Origin: Colwellia sp. M166
Lineage (GTDB): Bacteria > Pseudomonadota > Gammaproteobacteria > Enterobacterales > Alteromonadaceae
DNA: 64,000 nt
Assembly: GCF_024585285.1 (NCBI RefSeq)
Contig: NZ_CP040755.1
Coordinates: forward strand, 1,364,001-1,428,000
Direction: 5' to 3'
Below the pieces are notes generated by a model. The model did no database searches and had not been told where the DNA came from. It worked only from the letters and a program-made list of their open reading frames with translations. This document shows, in pieces, positions 45,408-54,134 of the stretch; the stretch's first letter is position 1, and each line of letters starts with the position of its first letter. Made by a program: the position numbers and the translations under genes.

Positions 45408-46058
45408 TTAACGGTTAAGTTGTTGTAATATTTTTGCTAGGTCGCGCTGCACCGCTTGCGCGTTATCTCCTAAAAATGGCCTTGCTTGTACGGGTATTTG
45501 CCAATTTGTTTTTACCGTTTTGTTACGCAATTTTTGCAATATAAACCCGGCTTTGCCGTGGCTCAGTGTTGCCATAATTTCTTTAATACTGGCGCGGCGG
45601 TATCGGTTGCCCTTGCCGCGTTTTACTTTGTAACCCTCGGCCCGTAATGCTTTGGCTTGGCTGCGACTGCATGGCGCTTTGTAATCTGGCTTGCCGTGTA
45701 TGCGTGCCATACGGCTAGCGGTCATTTTTTCGCTACCGCCGCCCTGCTGTAATGCGGCAATACGGCCTGTTAATACATTTTTGTGCTTTAGTTCTAAGCG
45801 TTTGGCATTTTTTACGTAAGGCTCTAATGTGCGACCTAGCTTTTTTAGCATTTTGCCTTTTTTGCCGCTTGCCCTTGGGGTGAATGTTTCACCCGTTACG
45901 GTTTTTTGTGCCTGTATTCTTTTACGTGCCTTGGCGCGTTGTTGCCTGCCCAGTGTTTTTAATAACCTAATGCGCTTGTTGGCTGGTAGTGCTAACAATT
46001 GCATTTGTTGTTTTAGGTTTAGTGCCTGCTTAGCGTTTGGCTTAATGCTTAATTGCAT
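45408..46058 (-). CDS. Phage virion morphogenesis / tail completion protein (gpS-like)
   Basis: 216 residues, highly basic. The pattern (LLKTLGRQQRAKARKRIQAQKTVTGETFTPR near the start; VLTGRIAALQQGGGSEKMTASRMARIHG; ending QARPFLG) fits the virion morphogenesis family that includes P2 gpS, with PxRPFLG as the typical C-terminal motif. Together with the preceding gpR-like protein it should join the finished tail to the head. Confidence 0.75.
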   Translation of the reverse strand: MQLSIKPNAKQALNLKQQMQLLALPANKRIRLLKTLGRQQRAKARKRIQAQKTVTGETFTPRASGKKGKMLKKLGRTLEPYVKNAKRLELKHKNVLTGRIAALQQGGGSEKMTASRMARIHGKPDYKAPCSRSQAKALRAEGYKVKRGKGNRYRRASIKEIMATLSHGKAGFILQKLRNKTVKTNWQIPVQARPFLGDNAQAVQRDLAKILQQLNR

Positions 46059-46072
46059 ACGGTTAAACCTGT

Positions 46073-46561
46073 TTAATTTTGTTGCTGTACGGTTACGTCT
46101 ACGTTTTCAGCGATGTTGATCGGTGCGCTGTTGACTTTGTAACGGGCGTTATTAAAAAACACGGGGCCGTTAACGTCGGGTATTAGCTCGATGTTGTCGA
46201 TCAGTTCAACGTCAATAATTACCGTGGCGTTGTCGCTGCTGATTTCGTCTATGTCAATTTCAGGATCATTTAATTGGTAAATGTCGCGTTCGTTATCGTG
46301 GTCAATTAAAAAAGCCGCCACCATAGCTAATAGGGAGTAAGCTGCTATGCGGCGGTGTGGAAAATTTTCAATAACGATTACGCCGGTATGTTTCCATTTT
46401 GCAACCTGGTAACCGTTTTCGCCTCGGTCTTCGCCGTTTATGATCAGCGTGCCGCTTTCTTGCCACGCGTCAATATTGTTGGTTTTTATAACCGGCTGTA
46501 GGCTTTTTAATAGGTGTTCGCCCAGTTGTTGTAATTGGGTTTTTTGGCTGCATTGGCTCAT
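46073..46561 (-). CDS. Tail completion protein (gpR-like)
   Basis: 162 residues. The sequence LGEHLLKSLQPVIKTNNIDAW at the start, WKHTGVIVIENFPHRRIAAYSLLAMVAAFLIDHDNERD and the following acidic section resemble the P2 gpR family (phage tail completion protein), which acts with gpS in head-tail joining. The ATG overlaps the stop of the gpL-like gene (ATGA). Position between L-like and S-like genes supports the call. Confidence 0.72.
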   Translation of the reverse strand: MSQCSQKTQLQQLGEHLLKSLQPVIKTNNIDAWQESGTLIINGEDRGENGYQVAKWKHTGVIVIENFPHRRIAAYSLLAMVAAFLIDHDNERDIYQLNDPEIDIDEISSDNATVIIDVELIDNIELIPDVNGPVFFNNARYKVNSAPINIAENVDVTVQQQN

Positions 46562-47019
46562 AGCGTGTGCACCCCTGCTCGACCAAGGCCAAGCAATAAA
46601 CGCACGCTGCGGTTACTTTGGGCTAATATCGCGTTTTGTTGGTCTGCGTCTTGGGCTTTGTTGTTGCCTGTGTCTTTTTGGTCAACCGCTGAAAAGTACC
46701 CCATTAAGTCGGCATGCGAACGGGCGTATACTGCGCCGCGATAAATACTGATTTGCATTTCTGAAAATTCGGGCACGCCAAGCGATAATGTAAACGGTAA
46801 GGTTGGAGCAACGTCCTTGTAATCTCCGGTGGCTATGGACAGCACTTGTTGTTGAATTTCGCTAACGCTGCGGTTAAGCGAGTCGGCCAGTACCGTTTCT
46901 TCATAAAATTCAGGTATGCGGCGGTGTTGTCTAAATTCTGCAGTAGATAAAACAGGCCAACCACTATCGGTGTCGATAATGATGTTTGCTTGTTGTTCTG
47001 CTTCAAATCCAAATGTCAT
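46558..47019 (-). CDS. Head completion/stabilization protein (gpL-like)
   Basis: 153 residues resembling P2 gpL, which closes the DNA-filled head. The region WPVLSTAEFRQHRRIPEFYEETVLADSLNRSVSEIQQQV is characteristic. I start it at the ATG at 47019, which has GGAA in front; the in-frame TTG at 47031 is less likely. The 133 bases before it, back to the terminase subunit gene, hold no gene I can identify. Confidence 0.78.
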   Translation of the reverse strand: MTFGFEAEQQANIIIDTDSGWPVLSTAEFRQHRRIPEFYEETVLADSLNRSVSEIQQQVLSIATGDYKDVAPTLPFTLSLGVPEFSEMQISIYRGAVYARSHADLMGYFSAVDQKDTGNNKAQDADQQNAILAQSNRSVRLLLGLGRAGVHTL

Positions 47020-47164
47020 GCCGTATTCCAATTTTTAAAAACGTTACTGTAAAAGGGTTCAGAGCGGTTAGCGTCGACGCAATTATTAAAAGTCGCCTTT
47101 TAAATGCTCGGCTAGCGCTCTGGAGGGTTGGGAGCTGGTTCTGCCGTTACTGTTCAGCTAGCTA

Positions 47165-47791
47165 TTAACTGGCCGTAAGTTCGGTAATGGCTCTAATACG
47201 CATGGCGATTTTATTTCGCACGGTTTTAACTTGCGCATGTTTGTGTAGTTCTGCGGCCTTTGCCAGTAGTTCGTCGGCCTTTCGTAGCCGTTTAAGGTCG
47301 CCAACGTGGCTTGGTGTAACGTCGCCGTTGCTTTTTCTAAGTAAGGCGAGTCCGGCAAATTTATAAAATTTTGCGGTAACTTGCTCTGGTAGCGCCCACT
47401 CGTTAACAACTTTGGTGAATACGTCGCTAAAATATGGCTCGATACTTTGGCCGTTTTCTGCTTGAGTTTCTGCCCACTCGAAAACAGTGTCGGCGATAAA
47501 GCCGGGCCACTTTCGCTTGATAATGTTGGGCATAGGCTGATTTTGTTCAATGGCGATGATGCCGTACTCAATGGCGCGGCTGTAGCTGCCTGTGTCAAAC
47601 AGCCAAATAATGCAAAAACTAAAGATGGGATTATCAATTTGCTTTTCTTCATTTGGTAGAACCTTTAAATATTGTTCGGTTATCGGTAACCACTTCGGCA
47701 ATAAAACATCGCGTTTGTGGGCTATTTTGTCGGCGCGTCTAACAAAGCTTTTAAGCTTTTTAACGTCGCTTTCAAGTTCAATTATCTGCAA
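47165..47791 (-). CDS. Terminase endonuclease (small) subunit (gpM-like)
   Basis: 208 residues as called, with the gpM-type sequence LLPKWLPITEQYLKVLPNEEKQIDNPIFSFCIIWLFDTGSYSRAIEYG and the following helical region. gpM cuts cos sites together with the gpP ATPase. The start is uncertain: the only standard alternatives are a TTG at 47791 or a CTG at 47797, neither with a clear ribosome binding site. The frame stays open upstream into the previous gene (…GDGTYAPSLHLQ), so translation may be coupled to the preceding stop at 47830. Confidence 0.75.
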   Translation of the reverse strand: MQIIELESDVKKLKSFVRRADKIAHKRDVLLPKWLPITEQYLKVLPNEEKQIDNPIFSFCIIWLFDTGSYSRAIEYGIIAIEQNQPMPNIIKRKWPGFIADTVFEWAETQAENGQSIEPYFSDVFTKVVNEWALPEQVTAKFYKFAGLALLRKSNGDVTPSHVGDLKRLRKADELLAKAAELHKHAQVKTVRNKIAMRIRAITELTAS

Positions 47792-47829
47792 ATGCAGACT
47801 TGGGGCGTAAGTTCCGTCGCCCGTTAGTG

Positions 47830-48351
47830 TTACTTTTTCGAGCTGCTTTTCGGCTTTTTGGCTTTCTTTGAACTGGAGGATTTTCGCGCCGCCGATGGCT
47901 TTTTTAGCTCGGTGGTTGCCTCTTTCAATGTTTCAGTCGCGTTGTTAATGTCGTCGGCTGTGTAGGCCAAATCGCTAGCGGCTAGGCTGACATTATCGGC
48001 GGCTTGGTCAACGTTGGCGGCTGATTCGTTTACGTTGTCGGCGCTGTTTTCAATGTCGTCTTTAACGGCGTTAAGTTCGTCAACGTCTGAAATTTTGGTG
48101 ATTTCGCCTTGGTCGTTCGTTTCCACTTTTGCGGTCATGGTTACGTCTTCACCTTTTGCGATATCTGCGGCAAAAAAACTGATGTTTTCATCAATGTATT
48201 TTTGGGCGGTTACTATGGCGTTTTCTTCGGGCACATTTAACAGTTGTGCCAGTAATGCCAGTGCAGGGTTAACCGGCGCTTGGTTGGCTTTTTTGGCGTT
48301 TTCTGCAGCAATTTTTAATTGGCGTTGTCTAAATTCGGCAATTTTACTCAT
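47830..48351 (-). CDS. Unknown protein between capsid and terminase genes
   Basis: Family not recognised. 173 residues: an N-terminal part (1-80) with AEFRQRQLKIAAENAKKANQAP and VPEENAIVTAQKYIDEN, a middle helical array (about 88-150) of repeated units such as DNVNESAANVDQAADNVS, which resembles apolipoprotein-like 11-residue or heptad repeats, and a Lys/Ser-rich basic tail (SSSKKAKKPKSSSKK). In P2 the capsid gene is followed directly by gpM, so this is an extra gene. An acidic coiled coil with a basic tail could be a decoration, DNA-binding or packaging protein; this is inference. Confidence 0.6.
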   Translation of the reverse strand: MSKIAEFRQRQLKIAAENAKKANQAPVNPALALLAQLLNVPEENAIVTAQKYIDENISFFAADIAKGEDVTMTAKVETNDQGEITKISDVDELNAVKDDIENSADNVNESAANVDQAADNVSLAASDLAYTADDINNATETLKEATTELKKPSAARKSSSSKKAKKPKSSSKK

Positions 48352-48437
48352 GGGTAAATCACTCTTTTATGTTTGGGTTTTGCACAAATAGCGCGGTGCG
48401 GCTGCGCTATTTGTGCATTACAAGGTTAAGCTTGGGC

Positions 48438-49445
48438 TTAAACCGTTGGGCCAATGGTTAGGGCTGATTCGTCAACGGCTGCATATGCTTCGTACTCTTC
48501 AACCGCGTAACCTTCGTTGCGCCAATATTTGTCTTCGTACTGCTTACGGTCTTCCACGTTTTCAGACTTGCGCTGTTTTGTGCCGCGCTGCGTGTAAATG
48601 TGTAAGTTTTTAAGCATGGTTACTACGATACGTTTGCCAGGGAAAAACGGTGGCGTGTACGCTGTTAGGCCGCCAATGGATTTGTCCATTTGCTGCGCTG
48701 CCACTTTTTCGCTTGGCGTGTCGGCTTTGTTCATCATGGCTGTTTGTGCTGCCGCGATTAAATCAGAGCCAACCAATACCACTAAACGTGGGTCGTTGCG
48801 TAGCGCTGGGTGAATTAGCGTGTTGCGTAATTCGGTAACAATAGCGTCAAGTGTTGCATAGTCGCCGCCGCCTGCTGGGTCAAAGAAAATTGGCGCGGTC
48901 ATGATTTGGCCTGCGGCTTTGTCGGTCACTAATTTGTGCCAGCCAATGTTTACGTCTTCGCCAAGTGGGTTTGCCACTGGGTCAGTGTTGGCGGCTGCCG
49001 ATACACCGTTAAAACCAACGCGTAGCATGTCAAGCGCAAAACGTTGTGTTGCGTTTTGGTTGATTAAACGCATAAATTCGTTTTGGCTGCCTGCGTTGCC
49101 CCAAACTGACAATAACGCCCATGTTAATGCTGAACATGAGTCTGTTTCGGTTAACTCGTAAGTGTGGCCGTCTACGTCTTGTTCTGTAACAAAACGTGCG
49201 CCGCCTTTGCGGCCTGTAGCAATGGCAAAATTACCAACTTTAACCACTTGACCTTTGATTTGGTCAACTTCCATGGTTGTGATCATCGACAAGAATTCAA
49301 CCGATTCTAAAAGCGCGGCTTTTAGTTTGGTTTCTTGTGGGCCAGTAATGGCAAACTGGCGGTTTACGGCTTCAACGCCGTATGTTTTTGCTAATTGTTC
49401 AGCGAAATTTTGTAAAAATTCCGACGCTTGTTTATTTAATTGCAT
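48438..49445 (-). CDS. Major capsid protein, P2 family (gpN-like)
   Basis: 335 residues with the P2-type HK97-fold capsid pattern: LNKQASEFLQNFAEQLAKTYGVEAVNRQFAI at the start, MTTMEVDQIKGQVVKVG, RLINQNATQRFALDMLRVGFNGVSAA in the middle, and PRLVVLVGSDLIAAAQ later. Probably processed at the N-terminus by the scaffold protease encoded just upstream. It is the major building block of the head. The length matches the family. Confidence 0.92.
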   Translation of the reverse strand: MQLNKQASEFLQNFAEQLAKTYGVEAVNRQFAITGPQETKLKAALLESVEFLSMITTMEVDQIKGQVVKVGNFAIATGRKGGARFVTEQDVDGHTYELTETDSCSALTWALLSVWGNAGSQNEFMRLINQNATQRFALDMLRVGFNGVSAAANTDPVANPLGEDVNIGWHKLVTDKAAGQIMTAPIFFDPAGGGDYATLDAIVTELRNTLIHPALRNDPRLVVLVGSDLIAAAQTAMMNKADTPSEKVAAQQMDKSIGGLTAYTPPFFPGKRIVVTMLKNLHIYTQRGTKQRKSENVEDRKQYEDKYWRNEGYAVEEYEAYAAVDESALTIGPTV

Positions 49446-49504
49446 GTGGTTGCTCGCTTAAATATGGGTTTAATAACAGTTACGGTTTTTGTTTAAGCGT
49501 TTAC

Positions 49505-50449
49505 TTAAACGAGTGAAACGCTATCGCCGTTGCCTGCTGGGTCGGGTTCTTGGCCGCCTGTTTCTTGGCTAAGTGCGTTAAACTTTGTTTCAATGGCGCC
49601 GAACTTTTCAGCTAAACCGCCTAATGTGTTATTTAGTTCGTCGAATTGTTCAGCGGTAACGCTTGGCGCGGCTGTTTCTTCTGCCGGTGCTTGTTCTTCT
49701 GCAGGAGCTGCCACGTTGAATTTTTCAACTTTAGCTTCAAGGTCACTAAACTTTGTTTCAATGCCGTCAATTTTTGTCGTAATATCGCCGAATTGAGCCA
49801 TTAGGGCGTCGTGTTGTTCTTTAGTCATGGTGTTTTCCTCGGCGATATTGGGTTCAACCTCAGCCGTTTGTGATGTTGAAAAGAGATTAATAAGTTGGTT
49901 GAATAAGCTTTTGGCTTGTTCTTGTGTTGCGGCTGCGGTGTTGGCGGTGCTTTGTGGGGCGGCGATAATGAAGTCACTGTGTTGCAGCGATTCTAATTCG
50001 CTGTAGTCGTGTTGTATTTCATTATCACCAATAGAGAATTTAAGCATGGTTGTGCCGGTACTGGCGGGGCTGTCGGTAACCGCTAAACCTTGTAGGTAAC
50101 ATTTGCCACTACCTGCAAAATCTAGGTTAGGTTCGATTGACATAAACAACTTTTGTCCGTCTTTGTTGGCGTCGAGTAAATAGCTATTTGCGGTAAGTTT
50201 AACGAATAAGCAAAGTTTGCCGCCTTTTTTCGCGGCTTTTACGGCGTCAACTGTGCCCCAGTTTTTGCCTTCGAATGGTCCCCAGCTTGAGCGGAAATGT
50301 TCCGGCCAAATAACAGCGGTGTATTCTTCGATTGAATAGGTTTCGGCCATGTCTTCGATCCATTGTTTGGTAATCGTTCGACCGTCAACGGTTGCGCCCT
50401 CTTTGGCGGCAACTACCCAACCCGTTTTCGCTGTTTTATCTGATGCCAT
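49505..50449 (-). CDS. Capsid scaffolding protein / protease (gpO-like)
   Basis: 314 residues. The N-terminal half is the herpesvirus-type serine protease domain of gpO with the conserved EYTAVIWPEHFRSSWGPFEGKNWGTVDAVKA (histidine) and GLAVTDSPASTGTTML (nucleophilic serine region); the C-terminal half is a helical, Gln/Ala/Glu-rich scaffold (about 210-300). It shapes the procapsid and then cleaves itself and the capsid proteins. The ATG at 50449 follows GCAGG; the in-frame ATG at 50494 lacks a site. First gene of the late minus-strand operon. Confidence 0.88.
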   Translation of the reverse strand: MASDKTAKTGWVVAAKEGATVDGRTITKQWIEDMAETYSIEEYTAVIWPEHFRSSWGPFEGKNWGTVDAVKAAKKGGKLCLFVKLTANSYLLDANKDGQKLFMSIEPNLDFAGSGKCYLQGLAVTDSPASTGTTMLKFSIGDNEIQHDYSELESLQHSDFIIAAPQSTANTAAATQEQAKSLFNQLINLFSTSQTAEVEPNIAEENTMTKEQHDALMAQFGDITTKIDGIETKFSDLEAKVEKFNVAAPAEEQAPAEETAAPSVTAEQFDELNNTLGGLAEKFGAIETKFNALSQETGGQEPDPAGNGDSVSLV

Positions 50450-50582
50450 GTTATAGCCTGCAATTATTTGTTTAATTGCTTGCAGCATAGCCATAAAAAC
50501 ACGCTGATTAAATCGGTATTGTTTTGGTGAATTCCTAGATTTGACTTTTAGGAAAAGCTAGGTTTTTTAATGCGTTATATGC

Positions 50583-50601
50583 GTGTTGCAAATGAATACA
50601 C
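50583..50601. promoter_or_regulatory. Possible late-activator (Ogr-type) binding site
   Basis: GTGTTGCAAATGAATACAC has TGT and ACA ends 11 bases apart in the divergent region between scaffold and terminase genes. P2 late promoters carry TGT-N12-ACA about 55 bases upstream of the start point. Spacing is one base short of that, and only one copy is seen, so this is a weak call. Confidence 0.3.
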
Positions 50602-50643
50602 TGTGACGAGTTATTAAACTTAGTGGGTATTTTATTAAACGCA

Positions 50644-52449
50644 ATGGCATATAGTGTAGAAATTAGGGAGGCGGCAAAACGGCTTTATTTACGCCACCAT
50701 ACCCCAGATGAAATTCGCAATGAATTGGGCTTGCCAAATAACCGCGTTATTTACTATTGGGCAGACAAGCACAATTGGCGCGATATGCTACGCGAGGAAG
50801 ACGTTGACGAGGCGATTGCACGCCGCATTGTAATGCTGACGGATATTAGCGACAAAAGCGGCAACCAAATTAAAGAATTAGACATGCTGATTGAAAAGCA
50901 TGTAAAGCTGAAAAAGCAACGGGCGAATGCTGAACAACAAGCACAAAGGCAACAAGGCGGTGCAGCTGCCGCGACAAGTTCCCCAAATGGTAAGCGCGGC
51001 AAAGGTGGTGATTCCCAAAATGGGAAAAACGATCATAAAAAAAGTGGTCGTAAGAAAAAGAACGATGTTAGCCATTTGGTGGCTGAAGACTTTGGCACTT
51101 GGTATGACTCGTTGTTTGAATACCAAAAAACCATGCACGAGAATTTGCACCAGCGTATTCGTAATATTTTAAAAAGTCGGCAAATTGGCGCAACGTATTA
51201 TTTTGCCGGTGAAGCATTTGAACAAGCGGTATTAACCGGCGACCCACAAATATTCTTGTCGGCTTCGCGCGCACAAGCTGAAGTTTTTCGCACGTATATT
51301 ATTGCTATTGCCCATGAGTTTTTCGAAATTGAATTAACCGGCAACCCTATTGTATTAAATACCGCACACGGCGAGGCCGAACTGCGGTTTTTAAGTACCA
51401 ACAGTAAAACCGCGCAAAGTTATCATGGCCATGTGTATATAGATGAATACTTTTGGATAGGTAAGTTTGACGAGTTGAACAAACTGGCCAGTGCCATGGC
51501 TACGCATAAAAATTGGCGTAAAACTTACTTTAGTACGCCGTCGACCAAAGCGCACCCCGCGTACAACTTTTGGACGGGTGATCACTGGCGACGGGGTAAA
51601 GCTGATCGCGAAAATATCGAGTTTCCCTCGTTTATTGAAATGCGCGACAAAGGGCGTCTTTGCCCTGATAAGCAATGGCGCTTTATTGTCACTATTGAAG
51701 ATGCCTTAGCCGGTGGTTGTGAGTTATTCGACATTGAAGAACTGCGCGACGAATACAACGCCGATGATTTTAACAACCTGTTTATGTGCATTTTTGTTGA
51801 TGATGCCGACGGTGTATTTAAGTTTAGCGACTTAGAAAAATGTATGGTTGATGCGGCACGTTGGCAAGACCATAAACCTGCCGAGCCAAGGCCATTTGGT
51901 AACCGCGAGGTTTGGCTTGGTTATGACCCGTCACGAACGCGCGACAATGCCACGTTGGTGGTTGTTGCACCAGGGGAGAAAAAAGGCGAAAAATTCAGAG
52001 TATTAGAAAAACACTATTGGCGCGGTTTGAACTTTTCGCACCATGTTAGCGAGATTCAAAAAATATACGCTAAGTACAGAGTTACTTATATTGGGGTTGA
52101 TACTACCGGCATTGGCGCAGGGGTATTTGATTCAATTAGCACGTTGTTTCCGCGTGAAGCGACGGCTATTCATTACAGCGTAGGCAGTAAAACGCGCTTG
52201 GTGTTGAAAATGATTGATATTATTGAGGGTGGCCGCTTGGAATTTGACGCGAGCCATAAAGATATAGCAATGAGTTGTTTAGCGATTAGGCGAACAACTA
52301 CCGATAGCGGCAGCAGTATTACGTTTAAAGCTAGCCGCGATAATGTAACGGGCCACGCTGATGTGTTTTTTGCCATTAGCCACGCTGTTATTAACGAACC
52401 ACTTAACCACGCACATAAAAGGTCTTCATCATGGGCAATGCAGAATTAA
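50644..52449 (+). CDS. Terminase ATPase (large) subunit (gpP-like)
   Basis: 601 residues. The N-terminal helix-turn-helix ([28 protein letters not shown]) is typical of gpP, then comes a Lys/Gly-rich linker (about 90-140), the ATPase with [16 protein letters not shown] as Walker A-like loop and HVYIDEYFW as Walker B, and a nuclease-type C-terminal domain with [18 protein letters not shown] and [14 protein letters not shown]. It drives DNA packaging. I start it at the ATG at 50644, where homologous proteins begin; an in-frame GTG is at 50623. It overlaps the portal gene by 19 bases. Confidence 0.9.
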   Translation: MAYSVEIREAAKRLYLRHHTPDEIRNELGLPNNRVIYYWADKHNWRDMLREEDVDEAIARRIVMLTDISDKSGNQIKELDMLIEKHVKLKKQRANAEQQAQRQQGGAAAATSSPNGKRGKGGDSQNGKNDHKKSGRKKKNDVSHLVAEDFGTWYDSLFEYQKTMHENLHQRIRNILKSRQIGATYYFAGEAFEQAVLTGDPQIFLSASRAQAEVFRTYIIAIAHEFFEIELTGNPIVLNTAHGEAELRFLSTNSKTAQSYHGHVYIDEYFWIGKFDELNKLASAMATHKNWRKTYFSTPSTKAHPAYNFWTGDHWRRGKADRENIEFPSFIEMRDKGRLCPDKQWRFIVTIEDALAGGCELFDIEELRDEYNADDFNNLFMCIFVDDADGVFKFSDLEKCMVDAARWQDHKPAEPRPFGNREVWLGYDPSRTRDNATLVVVAPGEKKGEKFRVLEKHYWRGLNFSHHVSEIQKIYAKYRVTYIGVDTTGIGAGVFDSISTLFPREATAIHYSVGSKTRLVLKMIDIIEGGRLEFDASHKDIAMSCLAIRRTTTDSGSSITFKASRDNVTGHADVFFAISHAVINEPLNHAHKRSSSWAMQN

Positions 52450-53468
52450 CAACAAATACACCAGGCGACACGCCAAGCGATAAATCTCCGCAAAAACAAC
52501 AAAACGCGCCTGTGGTGTTTAGTATGCCCGAAACGGTTATGCCAAATATGTGGCTAACCGATTACGATTCGTTATTTTATAACGACGGCGACGGTTATTG
52601 GGAGCCGCCCGTTGACCGTTTATTGTTGGCTAATTTAGTAAGACGAAACGCGCAGCATGGCGGCATTATTTATGCGCGCGCTAAAATGGCCGCGGCGCGT
52701 TTTGAAAGCGGCGGCATGACCAACGAACAGGTTGAAGCGGGGCTGATTAATTTGGTGCAATTTGGTGATTTGGCATTGTTAAAAATACGGAACGGTTTTG
52801 GCGTGCCTGTGCGGTTGTTTCCGTTGCCCAGCTACCGAACGCGCGTTACGGGTGACGGTGGCGCTGCGGTGCTTGAGCGCGAAAATAACATTAAGCGTTA
52901 TAAAGCGCGCGATATTGTGTGGGTAAAACAGTACGACGTTGTGCAACAAGTTTATGGTTGCCCTGATTATTTAGGCGGTTTACAAGCGGCCTTGTTAAAT
53001 GAAGATGCGACGTTATTTCGCCGTAAATATTTTATTAATGGCGCGCACATGGGGTTTATTTTGTATTCGACCGATCCGAATATGGACCCTGATGTTGAAG
53101 ACGAAATTAAAGCAAAAATTCAAGACAGTAAAGGTGTGGGCAATTTTAAAAGTTTGTTTGTCAATATTCCTAACGGTAAAGAAAAAGGCTTACAAATTAT
53201 TCCCGTGGGTAATTTTGAAAGCAAAGACGAGTTTATGAACGTTAAAAATGTGTCGGCGCAAGACGTGTTAAACGCGCACCGTTTTCCACCGGGCTTGGCG
53301 GGTATTATTCCGGCAAATACGGCTGGCTTTGGCGACCCTGAAAAAACCGATAAAGTGTATTTTAAAAATGAGACTAAACCCTTAATTAAAAAGTTGATTG
53401 ATGCGGTGGCGAACGACGCTGAAATTGGCGGTCGTTTAAAGTTGGTGTTTGATCTAGAGGTTGAATAA
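52431..53468 (+). CDS. Portal protein (gpQ-like, PBSX family)
   Basis: 345 residues, the length of P2 gpQ. The family signature is clear: [47 protein letters not shown] and [27 protein letters not shown]. The portal forms the ring through which DNA enters and leaves the head. It is translated in overlap with the terminase ATPase and converges with a small PapB-like gene; no terminator is obvious between them. Confidence 0.92.
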   Translation: MGNAELTTNTPGDTPSDKSPQKQQNAPVVFSMPETVMPNMWLTDYDSLFYNDGDGYWEPPVDRLLLANLVRRNAQHGGIIYARAKMAAARFESGGMTNEQVEAGLINLVQFGDLALLKIRNGFGVPVRLFPLPSYRTRVTGDGGAAVLERENNIKRYKARDIVWVKQYDVVQQVYGCPDYLGGLQAALLNEDATLFRRKYFINGAHMGFILYSTDPNMDPDVEDEIKAKIQDSKGVGNFKSLFVNIPNGKEKGLQIIPVGNFESKDEFMNVKNVSAQDVLNAHRFPPGLAGIIPANTAGFGDPEKTDKVYFKNETKPLIKKLIDAVANDAEIGGRLKLVFDLEVE

Positions 53469-53489
53469 TTAACAACTTGACGATAGGGC

Positions 53490-53735
53490 TTAACGGCCTA
53501 CCCAATCGTGTTCTTTTATTTGTTCGATAATTTGCGCGTGTTGTTCTAGCTTTTTTAATGCGCGGGTTAAGTTGCTACTGGGCACGCTGTTCAACGCTGC
53601 CGCTGCGGTTTTATTTATGCCACGCACTAGGTGATCACTTAGTGCGTTTTTTATGTTTTCGCTTTTTATGCTGCTAAATTTTACTAGTAAATTTAGTCTT
53701 TTTTGGCTTTGTGAACCTTTGTATAAACACTTCAT
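53490..53735 (-). CDS. PapB-like small transcription regulator
   Basis: 81 residues. The sequence LLVKFSSIKSENIKNALSDHLVRGINKTAAAALNSVPSSNLTRALKKLEQHAQII follows the pattern of the PapB/FocB adhesin-regulator family, including the helix-turn-helix with repeated hydrophobic spacing. Such proteins bind AT-rich DNA. It is divergent from the Ogr-like gene over a 149-base region and converges with the portal gene. A role in timing of prophage late transcription is possible from context but not shown. Confidence 0.6.
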   Translation of the reverse strand: MKCLYKGSQSQKRLNLLVKFSSIKSENIKNALSDHLVRGINKTAAAALNSVPSSNLTRALKKLEQHAQIIEQIKEHDWVGR

Positions 53736-53842
53736 TTTTTTATGCCTGCCCTATTAGCACTTTTTTGGTTTTATTGGTGCTGTTAAAACTTATCACTTAA
53801 CTGATAAATTATTTTACTTTGTTGTTGTTGACCTCACAACAA

Positions 53843-53858
53843 CTGTATAAAATAACAG
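53843..53858 (+). promoter_or_regulatory. LexA (SOS) box before the Ogr-like late activator
   Basis: CTGTATAAAATAACAG is a full CTGT-N8-ACAG box, differing from the recN box of this window only in the central bases. It overlaps a likely -10 (TATAAA at 53846-53851) with TTGTTG 18 bases ahead and lies 26 bases before the start codon. LexA bound here should block transcription of the late activator until DNA damage. Confidence 0.75.
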
Positions 53859-53884
53859 TATAAATTATGTTCATGGGGTGAAAT

Positions 53885-54133
53885 ATGGCACGGGTTAATT
53901 GTCCTAATTGTTTGGCGAAAGCAACGGTAACGTCACGCGAAAAACAATCAGACCATGTTGTACATTTGTATTGCTCGTGTAATAACACGAAAGCGTGCGG
54001 CGCTACGTTTAGAATTTGCCAAAGCTTTGACCATTTTTTAAACCCACCGGTGACCAATACCACTGAAATGGCCGCGGCACTGTTGAAGCAGTTACCACGG
54101 CAAGCGCAATTGGATTTGTTGAATAGTTGTTAG
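53885..54133 (+). CDS. ogr: Ogr/Delta-like late gene activator
   Basis: 82 residues with the zinc-binding pattern of the Ogr/Delta family: CPNC near the start, then YCSCNNTKACG with the final cysteine before ATFRICQSFDHFLNPP. These proteins bind upstream of P2-type late promoters and recruit RNA polymerase through its alpha subunit, switching on head, tail and lysis genes. GGGGTG precedes the ATG. A LexA box lies over its predicted promoter. Confidence 0.88.
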   Translation: MARVNCPNCLAKATVTSREKQSDHVVHLYCSCNNTKACGATFRICQSFDHFLNPPVTNTTEMAAALLKQLPRQAQLDLLNSC

Positions 54134-54134
54134 T

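Noticed and set aside
47158..47652. Ser/Leu/Thr-rich minus-strand frame overlapping the small terminase gene
   Set aside because: It lies wholly inside the gpM-like gene in another frame; the terminase frame has family similarity, this one does not.
50754..51150. Cys- and Leu-rich frames opposite the terminase ATPase
   Set aside because: Antisense to the Lys/Gly-rich linker of a well-supported gene; composition is explained by the coding strand.
53809..54063. Minus-strand frame opposite the Ogr-like gene
   Set aside because: Antisense to a clear zinc-finger gene and to its promoter; no own support.
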